Assembly: GCA_004525055.1 (NCBI GenBank)
Contig: SPDF01000029.1
Coordinates: 1 to 11,179 of the forward strand
Direction of reading: 5' to 3'
From: Gemmatimonadales bacterium
GTDB lineage: Bacteria; Gemmatimonadota; Gemmatimonadetes; Gemmatimonadales; GWC2-71-9
DNA: 11,179 bases
The position numbers and the translations under genes are program-made. The notes under the pieces were generated by a model. It had not been told where the DNA came from and ran no database searches. It worked only from the letters and a program-made list of their open reading frames with translations. Positions 1 through 6,727 of the stretch are shown piece by piece; the first letter of the stretch is position 1; every line of letters starts with the position of its first letter.

Positions 1-297
1 CACAATGACGATGGCGGCGATGATCAATGGGAAGACGAAGAGCCCGCTGAAGATCTTGCTGTCCTGCTTCAGGTGCATGTAGAACATCGCGACCAGGGCG
101 AACTTGGCCGCGGAGAGAATGATGAGGATCGGATTGAGCAGTGGTTCCACGAGTCCGTGGAGCGGCCACCCAGCCCGGTGGGAGACCTCGAACGCGAGCA
201 CCTCGAGCGCCGTCATCACGAAGAGGATGACAGCGACCCGCAGATACAGCGCGGGACCCGGATGGGCGTGTTCGTGCGTGGCGACTTGGGCGTCCAT
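1..297 (-). CDS. ctaF: Cytochrome c oxidase subunit IV (caa3 type), C-terminus cut by window edge
   Basis: This is the small membrane subunit of the aa3/caa3 oxidase, which helps stabilise the catalytic core in the inner membrane. Ninety-nine codons are visible from the ATG at 297; the 3' end lies beyond position 1, so no stop is seen. The reading frame shows a His-rich start (MDAQVATHEHAHPG) and three hydrophobic segments at about residues 17-38, 52-76 and 83-99. The AKFALVAMFYMHLK stretch is typical of prokaryotic subunit IV. A good Shine-Dalgarno (AGGTGAT, 302-308) overlaps the ctaE stop codon, so translation is probably coupled to ctaE. It is the last gene of the ctaCDEF operon that can be seen. 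The family assignment rests on this motif and the context. Confidence 0.85.
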   Translation of the reverse strand, partial: MDAQVATHEHAHPGPALYLRVAVILFVMTALEVLAFEVSHRAGWPLHGLVEPLLNPILIILSAAKFALVAMFYMHLKQDSKIFSGLFVFPLIIAAIVIV

Positions 298-302
298 GCC
301 GA

Positions 303-917
303 TCACCTCATCAGGTAGACAACGGGGAAGATCACGATCCAGACTACGTCGACGAAGTGCCAGTAAAGCGCGGCTAGCTCGAGATTGAGCGCCTTCTCAG
401 GCGGCAATTTGCCGCGAAGCGCCAGGATCAGCACCGTGACAAGCCAAATGATGCCGATGGTGACGTGGGCACCGTGGAACCCGGTCAGCGTATAGAACGA
501 GGAGCCGAAGAGGTTGGTGGTATAGCCGAGTCCCTTGTGATAGAAGTGCTGGAACTCATACACCTGCATCCCAATGAAGAAGAGGCCGCAGACCACCGTG
601 GCCGAGAGCCAACCGATCAGCTGCTTGCGGTTCCCCTTTTGCGCGCCGTTGAGCGCCAGCACCACGAAGAAGGAACTGAACAGCAGCACGGCGGTGCCGA
701 AGGTGACGAGCGGGATCTCGAAGATGGGCTCGCACGCGGTCATCTCACCATGCAGCATGCACTGCGAGGCCTCATGCGGGAGCGGTCCAACCAGGCTATG
801 CCCCTTGTAGACCAGGTAGTTCGAGATCAGCGTCGCAAAGAAGAGGCATTCCGACCCGATGAACGTCCAGATGGCCAGCTTCCGGGTATCGAGCCCAGTG
901 GCCGTCGGGGGATGCAT
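303..917 (-). CDS. ctaE: Cytochrome c oxidase subunit III
   Basis: Haem-copper oxidase subunit III is a membrane subunit without redox centres that supports stable proton uptake by subunit I. Five hydrophobic segments follow a short N-terminus. Hallmarks are TRKLAIWTFIGSECLFFATL in the first helix, TLTGFHGAHVTIGIIW, and LYWHFVDVVWIVIFPVVYL at the C-terminus. The start is uncertain. The first ATG (917) gives 204 residues but has no clear ribosome site. TTG at 941 follows a weak GGACGG and gives 212 residues. TTG at 989 would overlap the end of ctaD by 20 bp and give 228 residues. The frame is open through all three. ctaF follows after 5 bp. The family call is secure; only the start is in doubt. 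Confidence 0.93.
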   Translation of the reverse strand: MHPPTATGLDTRKLAIWTFIGSECLFFATLISNYLVYKGHSLVGPLPHEASQCMLHGEMTACEPIFEIPLVTFGTAVLLFSSFFVVLALNGAQKGNRKQLIGWLSATVVCGLFFIGMQVYEFQHFYHKGLGYTTNLFGSSFYTLTGFHGAHVTIGIIWLVTVLILALRGKLPPEKALNLELAALYWHFVDVVWIVIFPVVYLMR

Positions 918-969
918 CGCGTGTGCGGTATCGTGCGCCAAGGGACCGTCCGTCGCAGTCGTGAGAAGT

Positions 970-2802
970 CTAGTGGTCGGCGGGCTCAAACGCCCACGAG
1001 AAAATCCCGATCATGGTGATGGCCAAGCCTGCCAAGATGACCCAGAGCGTCACGTGCATCAGAAAACCCACGAGGGTCATGGCTGTGCCGAACGCGGTCA
1101 CGATCGGCCAGTACGAGGGGCTCGGCAGATGGATGCCCTTGCCGCTCACCCGCGCCGGCTCGGGCAGTGTCCCGCCATTGGCACGCCGCAGCTCCCAAAG
1201 GGGATCTCGGCCGTCGACCGTTGGCTCCACCGCAAAGTTCCACTCCTGCGGTGGCGACGGGATCGACCACTCCAGCGTCGCGCCATGCCACGGGTCGGCC
1301 GTCGCCACCTCGCCGCTTTTCAGCGACTTGAGGATGTTCACGATGAACACCAGGAACGAGAACCCGAGAATCAGGGAACCCGCGGTCTCGATTGCGTTCC
1401 AGAACTCAAAACCCATGCCGGCGGAATAGGTGTACACCCGGCGCGGCATGCCATTCAGGCCGAGGATGTGCATCGGTGCGAAGGTCAGGTTGAACCCGAT
1501 GAACATCAGCCAGAAGTGGACCTTGCCGAGACCCTCGCTCAGCATCCGGCCGGTCATTTTCGGGAACCAGTAGTAGGCGCCGGCCGTCAGGGCGAAGATG
1601 CTGCCACCGAAGAGCACATAGTGGAAGTGCGCCACGATGAAGTAGCTGTCGGTCTGCTGCAGGTCGGCCGGTGGCGAGGCGTGCATCACGCCGGACAATC
1701 CACCGATGATGAACATCGCCACGAAGCCGAGGGCAAAGTACATCGGCGTCTTGTACTGGATGGAGCCGCCCCAGACGGTGCCGATCCAGTTGAAGATCTT
1801 GACGCCGGTCGGGATGGCAATGAGCATGGTGCCGAGGGAGAACACCGTGTCCGCCATCGGCCCCAGGCCGGTGGAGAACATGTGGTGGCTCCACACTCCA
1901 AAGCCCAGGAAGGCGATGAAGCAGCCGGAGAAGACCATCGCAGCGTACCCGAAGAGAGGCTTGCGCGAGAAGACCGGCAGGATTTCCGACACGACGCCGA
2001 AGGCCGGCAGGATGAGGATGTACACCTCGGGGTGGCCGAAGAGCCAGAAGAGGTGCTGCCAGAGCACCGGATCGCCGCCGCCCGAAGGCACAAAGAAATG
2101 GGTACCGAAGTTCCGGTCGAGCATCAGGAGGACGAGCGCCACCGTGATGATCGGGAAGGCCAGCAACAGCAACACCTGCGTGATGAGGCTCATCCAGACG
2201 AACATCGGCATCCGCATCATCTTCATGCCGGGTGCGCGCAGGTTGAGGATAGTGACGAAGAAATTCACCGCCGCCGCCAGCGAGGCGATACCCAGGATCT
2301 GCAGGCCGATGATCCAGAAATCGACGTTGAGGCCGGGGCTGAATTGCTTCGACGTCAGGTTCGCGTACGCAAACCACCCCATGTCGGGAGCCGCGTTGAA
2401 CAGGAAGCTGGCGTTCAGCACCAGTCCGCCGAACAGGAACACCCAGTAGCTGTAGGCGTTCAGTCGCGGGAAGGCGACGTCGCGGGCGCCGATTTGCAGC
2501 GGGATGAAATAGTTGAAGAACATCGCCGAGAGCGGCATCACCCCGAGGAAGATCATGGTGGTGCCGTGCATCGTGAACAGCTGGTTGTACGCCTCGGGGG
2601 AGAGGAAGGTCTTGTCCGGAGCCCCAAGCTGCCAGCGGATCAGGAGCGCTTCGAGTCCGCCCAGCAGGAAGAAGATGAAGGCGGTGACGCCGTAGAGGAT
2701 CCCGATCCGCTTATGGTCGACGGTCGTGATCCAGCTCCAGAGCCCCTTCTTCTCGGCAGGAGCGGCCTCGGTCCCGGCGTGCCCCATCGCTATCGTGGAC
2801 AT
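970..2802 (-). CDS. ctaD: Cytochrome c oxidase subunit I (A-type haem-copper oxidase) with C-terminal extension
   Basis: This is the catalytic subunit, reducing O2 to water at the haem a3-CuB site and pumping protons. Haem a ligands are H79 and H394, the haem a3 ligand is H392, and CuB ligands are H257, H306 and H307. Tyr261 is placed for the His-Tyr cross-link (GHPEVYILILPAFG). Proton routes of an A1-type enzyme are intact: D108 in IGARD with N97 for the D channel, E259 in PEVY, and T332/K335 in IPTGVK for the K channel. At 610 residues it is longer than a minimal subunit I. After the usual twelve helices there is a linker of about 70 residues and two further hydrophobic segments (about 565-583 and 585-602), as found in some caa3 enzymes. 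ATG 2802 follows GAGAGGG by 6 nt, and ctaC ends 14 bp upstream. Confidence 0.97.
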   Translation of the reverse strand: MSTIAMGHAGTEAAPAEKKGLWSWITTVDHKRIGILYGVTAFIFFLLGGLEALLIRWQLGAPDKTFLSPEAYNQLFTMHGTTMIFLGVMPLSAMFFNYFIPLQIGARDVAFPRLNAYSYWVFLFGGLVLNASFLFNAAPDMGWFAYANLTSKQFSPGLNVDFWIIGLQILGIASLAAAVNFFVTILNLRAPGMKMMRMPMFVWMSLITQVLLLLAFPIITVALVLLMLDRNFGTHFFVPSGGGDPVLWQHLFWLFGHPEVYILILPAFGVVSEILPVFSRKPLFGYAAMVFSGCFIAFLGFGVWSHHMFSTGLGPMADTVFSLGTMLIAIPTGVKIFNWIGTVWGGSIQYKTPMYFALGFVAMFIIGGLSGVMHASPPADLQQTDSYFIVAHFHYVLFGGSIFALTAGAYYWFPKMTGRMLSEGLGKVHFWLMFIGFNLTFAPMHILGLNGMPRRVYTYSAGMGFEFWNAIETAGSLILGFSFLVFIVNILKSLKSGEVATADPWHGATLEWSIPSPPQEWNFAVEPTVDGRDPLWELRRANGGTLPEPARVSGKGIHLPSPSYWPIVTAFGTAMTLVGFLMHVTLWVILAGLAITMIGIFSWAFEPADH

Positions 2803-2816
2803 CGCGTACCCTCTCG

Positions 2817-3911
2817 TCAGTTCCCGGCGGCGGTCATGGCGACCGCCCCCGGCGCAGGCACGACGCTGAGCGACCGAAGGTACGCTACCAGCGCGGTGAT
2901 TTCTTCATCGGTAAGGCCGAGATTCGGCATCAGTACCCCCACCTTGACCTCCTGGGGATTCTTCAGCCATCGCGCCAGGTTCTCGTCGGTATTGGGCAGC
3001 CAGCCGGAGGCGATAGTGCTCCGTGTCCCGATGCCCGCCAGGTTCGGACCAACCATCGTCGGGGCCCCGACGGCTGTCACCACGTGGCATCCGACACACG
3101 CCTTGGTCGCGAAAAGTTGCTGGCCCTGGGCCACGAGCGGACTGGGCGCGGATCCGCCGGAGTCCGCGGGAGCGCCTACCTCGGCCATCCCACCGCGCCA
3201 AGCGTCAAAGGCGTCGGGATCCTGCGCAATGACCTGGAAGGCCATCCGGGCATGTTGGGTACCGCAGAACTCCGCACACTGCCCCGGATAGGTGCCGGGT
3301 GTCTCGGTCTTGAACCAGAGCCGATTGTCCCGCCCCGGGAAGACGTCGCGCTTGCCGGCCAGCTGCGGGGTCCAGAAGCTGTGGACCACATCGCCCGTGG
3401 TCATGCGGAGATCCACGGTCCGACCGGTGGGGACGTGCATGTCCCCCGCGGTGACAAGGTTGTACTCAGGATAGCGGAACTCCCACCACCACTGGTGACC
3501 CGTCACTTCGATCACGAGCGGATTGTCGGTCGGGGTCTCGGCGGTCTTGAAGATGACTTGGATGGTGGGGACGGCGATGAAGACGAGAATGACAGCGGGA
3601 ATGGCGGTCCAGACCACCTCGAGCATCGTGTTGCCGTGATTCTGTTCTGGCTCGGCGTCGCCCGGCTTCCCACGGAAGCGAAAGAGCGCCCACACCAACG
3701 CCCCTTCCACCAGGAAGAAGACGATCGTGGCCAGCTGGAAAGACCGGCGGAACACCTGGTCCAGGAGTTCCGCGAAGTCCGCCTTGGGAGCCAGCGTGGT
3801 CTGTGGGTACCCGTCTGTGGAACAGCCGGCCAGCGCGAGCATGGCCAGCGTGATGCACAGTGCGGGCACCCACCGGGCGGCGCGCCGGAGGGAGGGAAGC
3901 CTGAGGGCCAT
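2817..3911 (-). CDS. ctaC: Cytochrome c oxidase subunit II fused to cytochrome c (caa3 type), lipoprotein
   Basis: This is the electron entry subunit of a caa3 oxidase. Numbering is from ATG 3911 (364 residues). A signal peptide ends in the lipobox LAGC with lipidated C30. Two transmembrane helices follow at about 57-80 and 96-121. The CuA cupredoxin domain has H177, C212, E214, C216, H220 and M223 (QCAEFCGTQHARM), with the HQWWWEF aromatic patch at 139-145. A C-terminal class I cytochrome c domain carries CVGCH (C272, C275, H276) and axial M328 in LMPNLGL. Fusion of both domains means electrons pass from the tethered haem c to CuA. The frame continues 15 codons upstream to a TTG at 3956, but that start has no ribosome site. 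The ATG has AGGA 8 nt away and places the signal peptide correctly. A strong promoter lies upstream. Confidence 0.96.
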   Translation of the reverse strand: MALRLPSLRRAARWVPALCITLAMLALAGCSTDGYPQTTLAPKADFAELLDQVFRRSFQLATIVFFLVEGALVWALFRFRGKPGDAEPEQNHGNTMLEVVWTAIPAVILVFIAVPTIQVIFKTAETPTDNPLVIEVTGHQWWWEFRYPEYNLVTAGDMHVPTGRTVDLRMTTGDVVHSFWTPQLAGKRDVFPGRDNRLWFKTETPGTYPGQCAEFCGTQHARMAFQVIAQDPDAFDAWRGGMAEVGAPADSGGSAPSPLVAQGQQLFATKACVGCHVVTAVGAPTMVGPNLAGIGTRSTIASGWLPNTDENLARWLKNPQEVKVGVLMPNLGLTDEEITALVAYLRSLSVVPAPGAVAMTAAGN

Positions 3912-3965
3912 TCCGTTCGTCCTGTTCAGCGAAAAATGCGGGAGATGACTGGCCAAGCAGCCAGC

Positions 3966-3994
3966 ATTTTACCGTCCGAAGGGCCCGGCGTCAA
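3966..3994 (-). promoter_or_regulatory. Sigma-70-type promoter for the ctaCDEF operon
   Basis: On the minus strand, TTGACG (3989-3994) is followed by exactly 17 nt and then TAAAAT (3966-3971). This differs from the TTGACA/TATAAT consensus at one position in each box. Transcription would begin near 3959, giving a leader of about 48 nt before the ctaC ATG at 3911. The position between divergent genes fits. The match is by eye and no transcript data are available. Confidence 0.6.
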
Positions 3995-4101
3995 TGAATC
4001 CGACCGTGTCGAATCCCCGCCCCGTGGGTCGCCCTTGGCGTGGACCCGGACATATTAAGGGACAAATCGACGTCCCACCCCGACAACCAGGCCCAAATTC
4101 C

Positions 4102-4105
4102 GGAG
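4102..4105 (+). promoter_or_regulatory. Ribosome binding site deciding the start of the DinB-family gene
   Basis: GGAG lies 6 nt before the GTG at 4112. The frame is open upstream to another GTG at 4040, but that one has no such site, and the added N-terminus (rich in D, P, Q and S) does not look like part of a DinB fold. This favours the start at 4112. Confidence 0.5.
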
Positions 4106-4111
4106 CGACCC

Positions 4112-4597
4112 GTGACCCCCACCGAACGAAACGACTGCATCCGCCGGTACGCTGAAGGCCCCACCCTCCTCACCGAGGCCCTCGCCGCCGTGCCCGAAGC
4201 CGCCCTCCAGTGGCGCCCCGCTCCCGGCAAGTGGTCGGTCCACGAGATCATCGTCCACTGCGCCGATAGCGAGACGAATAGCCACATGCGGGTCCGGTAT
4301 TTGATTGGGGAGTCCAGCCCGACCATCGTCGGCTACGACCAGGACCGGTGGGCCACGGCGATGGATTACCACGCCCACCCGATCGAGCCGGCGATGGCGA
4401 CTGTCACCGCGGTCCGTGCCAACACCGTCCCCCTGCTCCGGCGATTGACGCCAGAACATTGGGAGCGACGGGGCAAGCACAGCGAATCAGGAACCTACGG
4501 GGTGGAGGAATGGCTGGAGATCTACGCGGAACACCTCGAAATCCACGTCAGACAGATTGCGCGGGTTCTCGAGGCGTGGAAAGCACGCAAGGACTGA
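4112..4597 (+). CDS. DinB-family putative metal-dependent enzyme
   Basis: This is a 161-residue protein of the DinB/YfiT-like four-helix-bundle family. Members bind a divalent metal through three histidines, and several are thiol-dependent transferases or hydrolases; the substrate here cannot be told. Numbered from GTG 4112, the likely ligands are H49 (WSVHEIIVHCADSE) and the pair H141/H145 (YAEHLEIHVRQI). The segment WRPAPGKWSVHEI is the typical entry to helix 2. It stands alone on the plus strand, divergent from ctaC and convergent with the aminopeptidase gene, whose stop codon is 4 bp away. No transmembrane segment or signal peptide is seen, so it should be cytoplasmic. A possible -10 (TATTAA, 4053-4058) has no convincing -35. 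Confidence 0.8.
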   Translation: MTPTERNDCIRRYAEGPTLLTEALAAVPEAALQWRPAPGKWSVHEIIVHCADSETNSHMRVRYLIGESSPTIVGYDQDRWATAMDYHAHPIEPAMATVTAVRANTVPLLRRLTPEHWERRGKHSESGTYGVEEWLEIYAEHLEIHVRQIARVLEAWKARKD

Positions 4598-4610
4598 GGA
4601 CTCAGTCCTT
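4589..4610. terminator. Palindrome shared by two convergent stop codons, probable bidirectional terminator
   Basis: The arms AAGGACTGAG (4589-4598) and CTCAGTCCTT (4601-4610) are perfect reverse complements separated by GA. In RNA this would form about 9 bp closed by a 4-nt loop. The plus-strand 3' side continues as CTTCTTCACTTTC, a pyrimidine-rich but not pure U tract. Both converging genes end in AAG GAC TGA (Lys-Asp-stop) inside the arms. Its position between convergent genes suggests termination in both directions. Weak U runs keep confidence moderate. Confidence 0.5.
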
Positions 4611-5948
4611 CTTCTTCACTTTCATCACCTTCTCCACATCCGCCGCGGTGCGCGGCGCTCCGCCCGAGAGCAATTCATAGCTGGTGGCGGTCACGACCAC
4701 CTCATCCTCGATCCGGACGCCGAGCTTCTCGTCTGGGATGTAAATGCCGGGTTCTACCGTGAACACCATGTTCTGCGCGAGGGGCGTCCGATAGCTGCCC
4801 ACATCGTGGACGTCCATCCCCACCCAATGGCCGAGGCCGTGGATGAAGAAGCGATCGCAGGTGCCGGGGGCGCAGAGCTCGCCGGAATGTTCCTTCATGT
4901 ACTCACGAGCAATCTGCCCCAGCCGGCCGAGGGTGATCCCCGGCTTGATCGAGTCGAGCGCCGCCTGTTGCGTTGCGAGGACCAGGTTGTAGATCTGCAG
5001 CTGCCGCGGCGAAAACTTGCCAGTCACAGGAATCGTCCGGGTGATGTCGGCCGCGTAGAAGCCATACTCCGCCCCCATGTCCATCACCACGAGTTCGCCC
5101 GCCTGTAGCTGGCTGCGGCTCCGGTCGTAGTGGAGCGTCGTCGCGTTGATCCCCGTCCCCACGATGCTCGGATACGCCAGCCGCTCCGCACCGAGGCTCC
5201 GGAAGGTCCCTTCGGCGGCCCCCTCCAGCTCGTACTCCCACGCACCAGGATGGGCCGCACGCATCGCCGCCACGTGACCCTTGGCGCTGACTTCGGCGGC
5301 CATCCGCATCCGGCGCATTTCGTCGGCGTCCTTCACCAGCCGCATCGCGGCCAACAGCGGACGCAGGTCGGTCACCCCGGCCCCCATCCCGAGCGCCAGC
5401 TGTTGGAAGAAGGTGTCGCTCACTGCCTCCTTGCCAAGCAGCAGGTAGAACTCGCCGCCCTGAACAGTGCGGGACCGGACGAAGCCTCGGATCTGCCGCT
5501 CGGCCAGATCGGCAGCACGGGTGTCCTCAATACCAGTGAGCGACGACGCCTCGGCACCGGGGCCCAGGCGCACTCCGGTCCACCGCTCGGCCATGGAGTC
5601 GCGAGCAGGCAGGTAGAGATAGACCTGCGGCGCCAGAGTGTCGCGGGCAACAAGCACCAGCCAGCTGGACGGAGTCTCCAGTCCGGTCAGGTAGAAGAAG
5701 TCGTTGTTCTCGCGGTAGTCGCTGTCCTGGGGATAGTCGCCCTCGATGCTCCGCTGCTCCGAGGAACGGATGACGGCGATGCCGTTCCCCAGCCGCTTGA
5801 GGAGGTCGGTGCGGCGCGCGACGAGGTATTCCACCGGAACCGGGCCTGCCGGTGAGCCGACCTGGGCTGGAGCAATAGCAGGGACAGGCGCGAGAAGGGC
5901 GACAACCAGCGCGACACGAGCGACACGGAACATGGTTGGGTCCGTCAT
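4602..5948 (-). CDS. pepP: Exported Xaa-Pro aminopeptidase (M24B, aminopeptidase P type)
   Basis: This M24 metallopeptidase removes an N-terminal residue preceding proline. From ATG 5948 it has 448 residues. The first 28 form a signal peptide (hydrophobic core VARVALVVALLAPVPAIA), so it should act outside the cytoplasm, unlike the E. coli enzyme. An N-terminal aminopeptidase-P domain spans about 38-180 and includes SDYRENNDFFYLTG. The pita-bread catalytic domain follows. The five dinuclear metal ligands are all present: D290, D301 (ADITRT), H374 (HGLGHWVG), E399 (FTVEPG) and E414 (RIEDE). The ATG overlaps the stop of the upstream dipeptidase gene as ATGA and lacks a clear ribosome site, suggesting coupled translation. 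ATG at 5933 is an alternative. Upstream in-frame codons to 6026 fall within the dipeptidase gene and are unlikely to be used. Confidence 0.92.
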   Translation of the reverse strand: MTDPTMFRVARVALVVALLAPVPAIAPAQVGSPAGPVPVEYLVARRTDLLKRLGNGIAVIRSSEQRSIEGDYPQDSDYRENNDFFYLTGLETPSSWLVLVARDTLAPQVYLYLPARDSMAERWTGVRLGPGAEASSLTGIEDTRAADLAERQIRGFVRSRTVQGGEFYLLLGKEAVSDTFFQQLALGMGAGVTDLRPLLAAMRLVKDADEMRRMRMAAEVSAKGHVAAMRAAHPGAWEYELEGAAEGTFRSLGAERLAYPSIVGTGINATTLHYDRSRSQLQAGELVVMDMGAEYGFYAADITRTIPVTGKFSPRQLQIYNLVLATQQAALDSIKPGITLGRLGQIAREYMKEHSGELCAPGTCDRFFIHGLGHWVGMDVHDVGSYRTPLAQNMVFTVEPGIYIPDEKLGVRIEDEVVVTATSYELLSGGAPRTAADVEKVMKVKKKD

Positions 5949-6628
5949 TGAGGTGGGTGCGGAGCGGCGCGAATGACAAGGTCGAAGGGAACCGGATCTT
6001 CGACGACGATGGAGAAGTGCCACCATTCCATGGTGTAGTTGGTAAAGCCTTCCGAGGCCATCACCTCTACGAGATGGTCCCGCGACTGTTTCACTGTGCC
6101 CGTGGCATTGGCCGTATGGGCCTCAGCGCCGAAGGTGTCGTACGGCGTGCCCATCTGCATCTCGACCCCGGAGTGGAGGTCCACCACCGTCAGGTCCACC
6201 GCCACCCCTTGGTTGTGCCGGCTCCGCCGGGCGATGTACCCCGAGTCGAGCAGCCAGGTCTGGTTGGTCCGCTCCGTCCAGGCCACCATCGCCTGCGTGG
6301 CCCGTACCGGCCGGTATCCGTCCCAGACCTTGAGGCCGAGTCCATCCGAGGCCAGCCGATGTTGCACCCGCGCGAGTGCTTCAGCCGCCTCTCGGCGGAG
6401 GAGCGCCCGATTGGCGTTGTACCCCGGCAAAGGAGCGCCAGTGAAGTTGTTCGGCCCGGCATACCTGGCATCCACCCGGATGCTGCTGTCGAGTGACTGG
6501 ACATCGACGAGGAGCTGCTCCGCGAGGATGTCAGGAGCCACCAGCTGCGAGTCGGCGTTGGCCACCGCGGCCTGGGCCCCAAGGATGGAAGGAAGCCCGA
6601 AGAGGGAGAGGAGCAGAGTATATCGCAT
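5945..6628 (-). CDS. Exported VanX-family D-alanyl-D-alanine dipeptidase
   Basis: This zinc DD-dipeptidase (peptidase family M15D) hydrolyses D-Ala-D-Ala-like dipeptides. From ATG 6628 it has 227 residues, beginning with a signal peptide (about 1-18, LLLSLFGLPSILGAQA). Zinc ligands match VanX: H138 and D145 in SRHNQGVAVD, and H204 in EWWH. E201 is the expected catalytic base and R106 (DGYRP) the transition-state arginine. Classical VanX is cytoplasmic and serves vancomycin resistance; export and the absence of vanH/vanA-type genes point instead to breakdown of periplasmic cell-wall peptides. It is the first gene of a pair with pepP (ATGA overlap). No Shine-Dalgarno is visible before ATG 6628, but the signal peptide supports this start. 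The open frame upstream to 8083 is antisense to the aminotransferase gene. Confidence 0.9.
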   Translation of the reverse strand: MRYTLLLSLFGLPSILGAQAAVANADSQLVAPDILAEQLLVDVQSLDSSIRVDARYAGPNNFTGAPLPGYNANRALLRREAAEALARVQHRLASDGLGLKVWDGYRPVRATQAMVAWTERTNQTWLLDSGYIARRSRHNQGVAVDLTVVDLHSGVEMQMGTPYDTFGAEAHTANATGTVKQSRDHLVEVMASEGFTNYTMEWWHFSIVVEDPVPFDLVIRAAPHPPQ

Positions 6629-6727
6629 GGGGGGAGAGTAAGCCCGGCGCCGCCAGTCCGGGAGAGGGGGGCTTGCGCAGTCGCGACCCGAGGCCGATTC
6701 TGTACTATCCCTCACCATCGGTGTCCC
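6629..6727. promoter_or_regulatory. Divergent promoter region between dipeptidase and aminotransferase genes
   Basis: These 99 bp separate two divergent start codons, so both promoters must lie here or inside the genes. On the plus strand TACTAT (6703-6708) resembles a -10 box. It sits only about 20 nt before the GTG, implying a very short leader or leaderless message, and TTGCGC (6673-6678) is 24 nt away, too far for a normal -35. Nothing convincing is seen on the minus strand. Confidence 0.3.

Noticed and set aside
859..3291. An 810-codon open frame on the plus strand
   Set aside because: It lies opposite ctaD, the 5' end of ctaE and part of ctaC. Its translation is low-complexity (rich in H, E, R and D) with no family signature. 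It is a shadow caused by high GC at third positions.
4035..4058. TTGGCG and TATTAA as a promoter for the DinB-family gene
   Set aside because: The spacer is only 12 nt, too short for a normal sigma-70 promoter.
5945..6628. Vancomycin resistance gene
   Set aside because: The active site is VanX-like, but there is no vanH, vanA/B or regulator gene nearby, and the protein is exported. A cell-wall peptide role is more likely.
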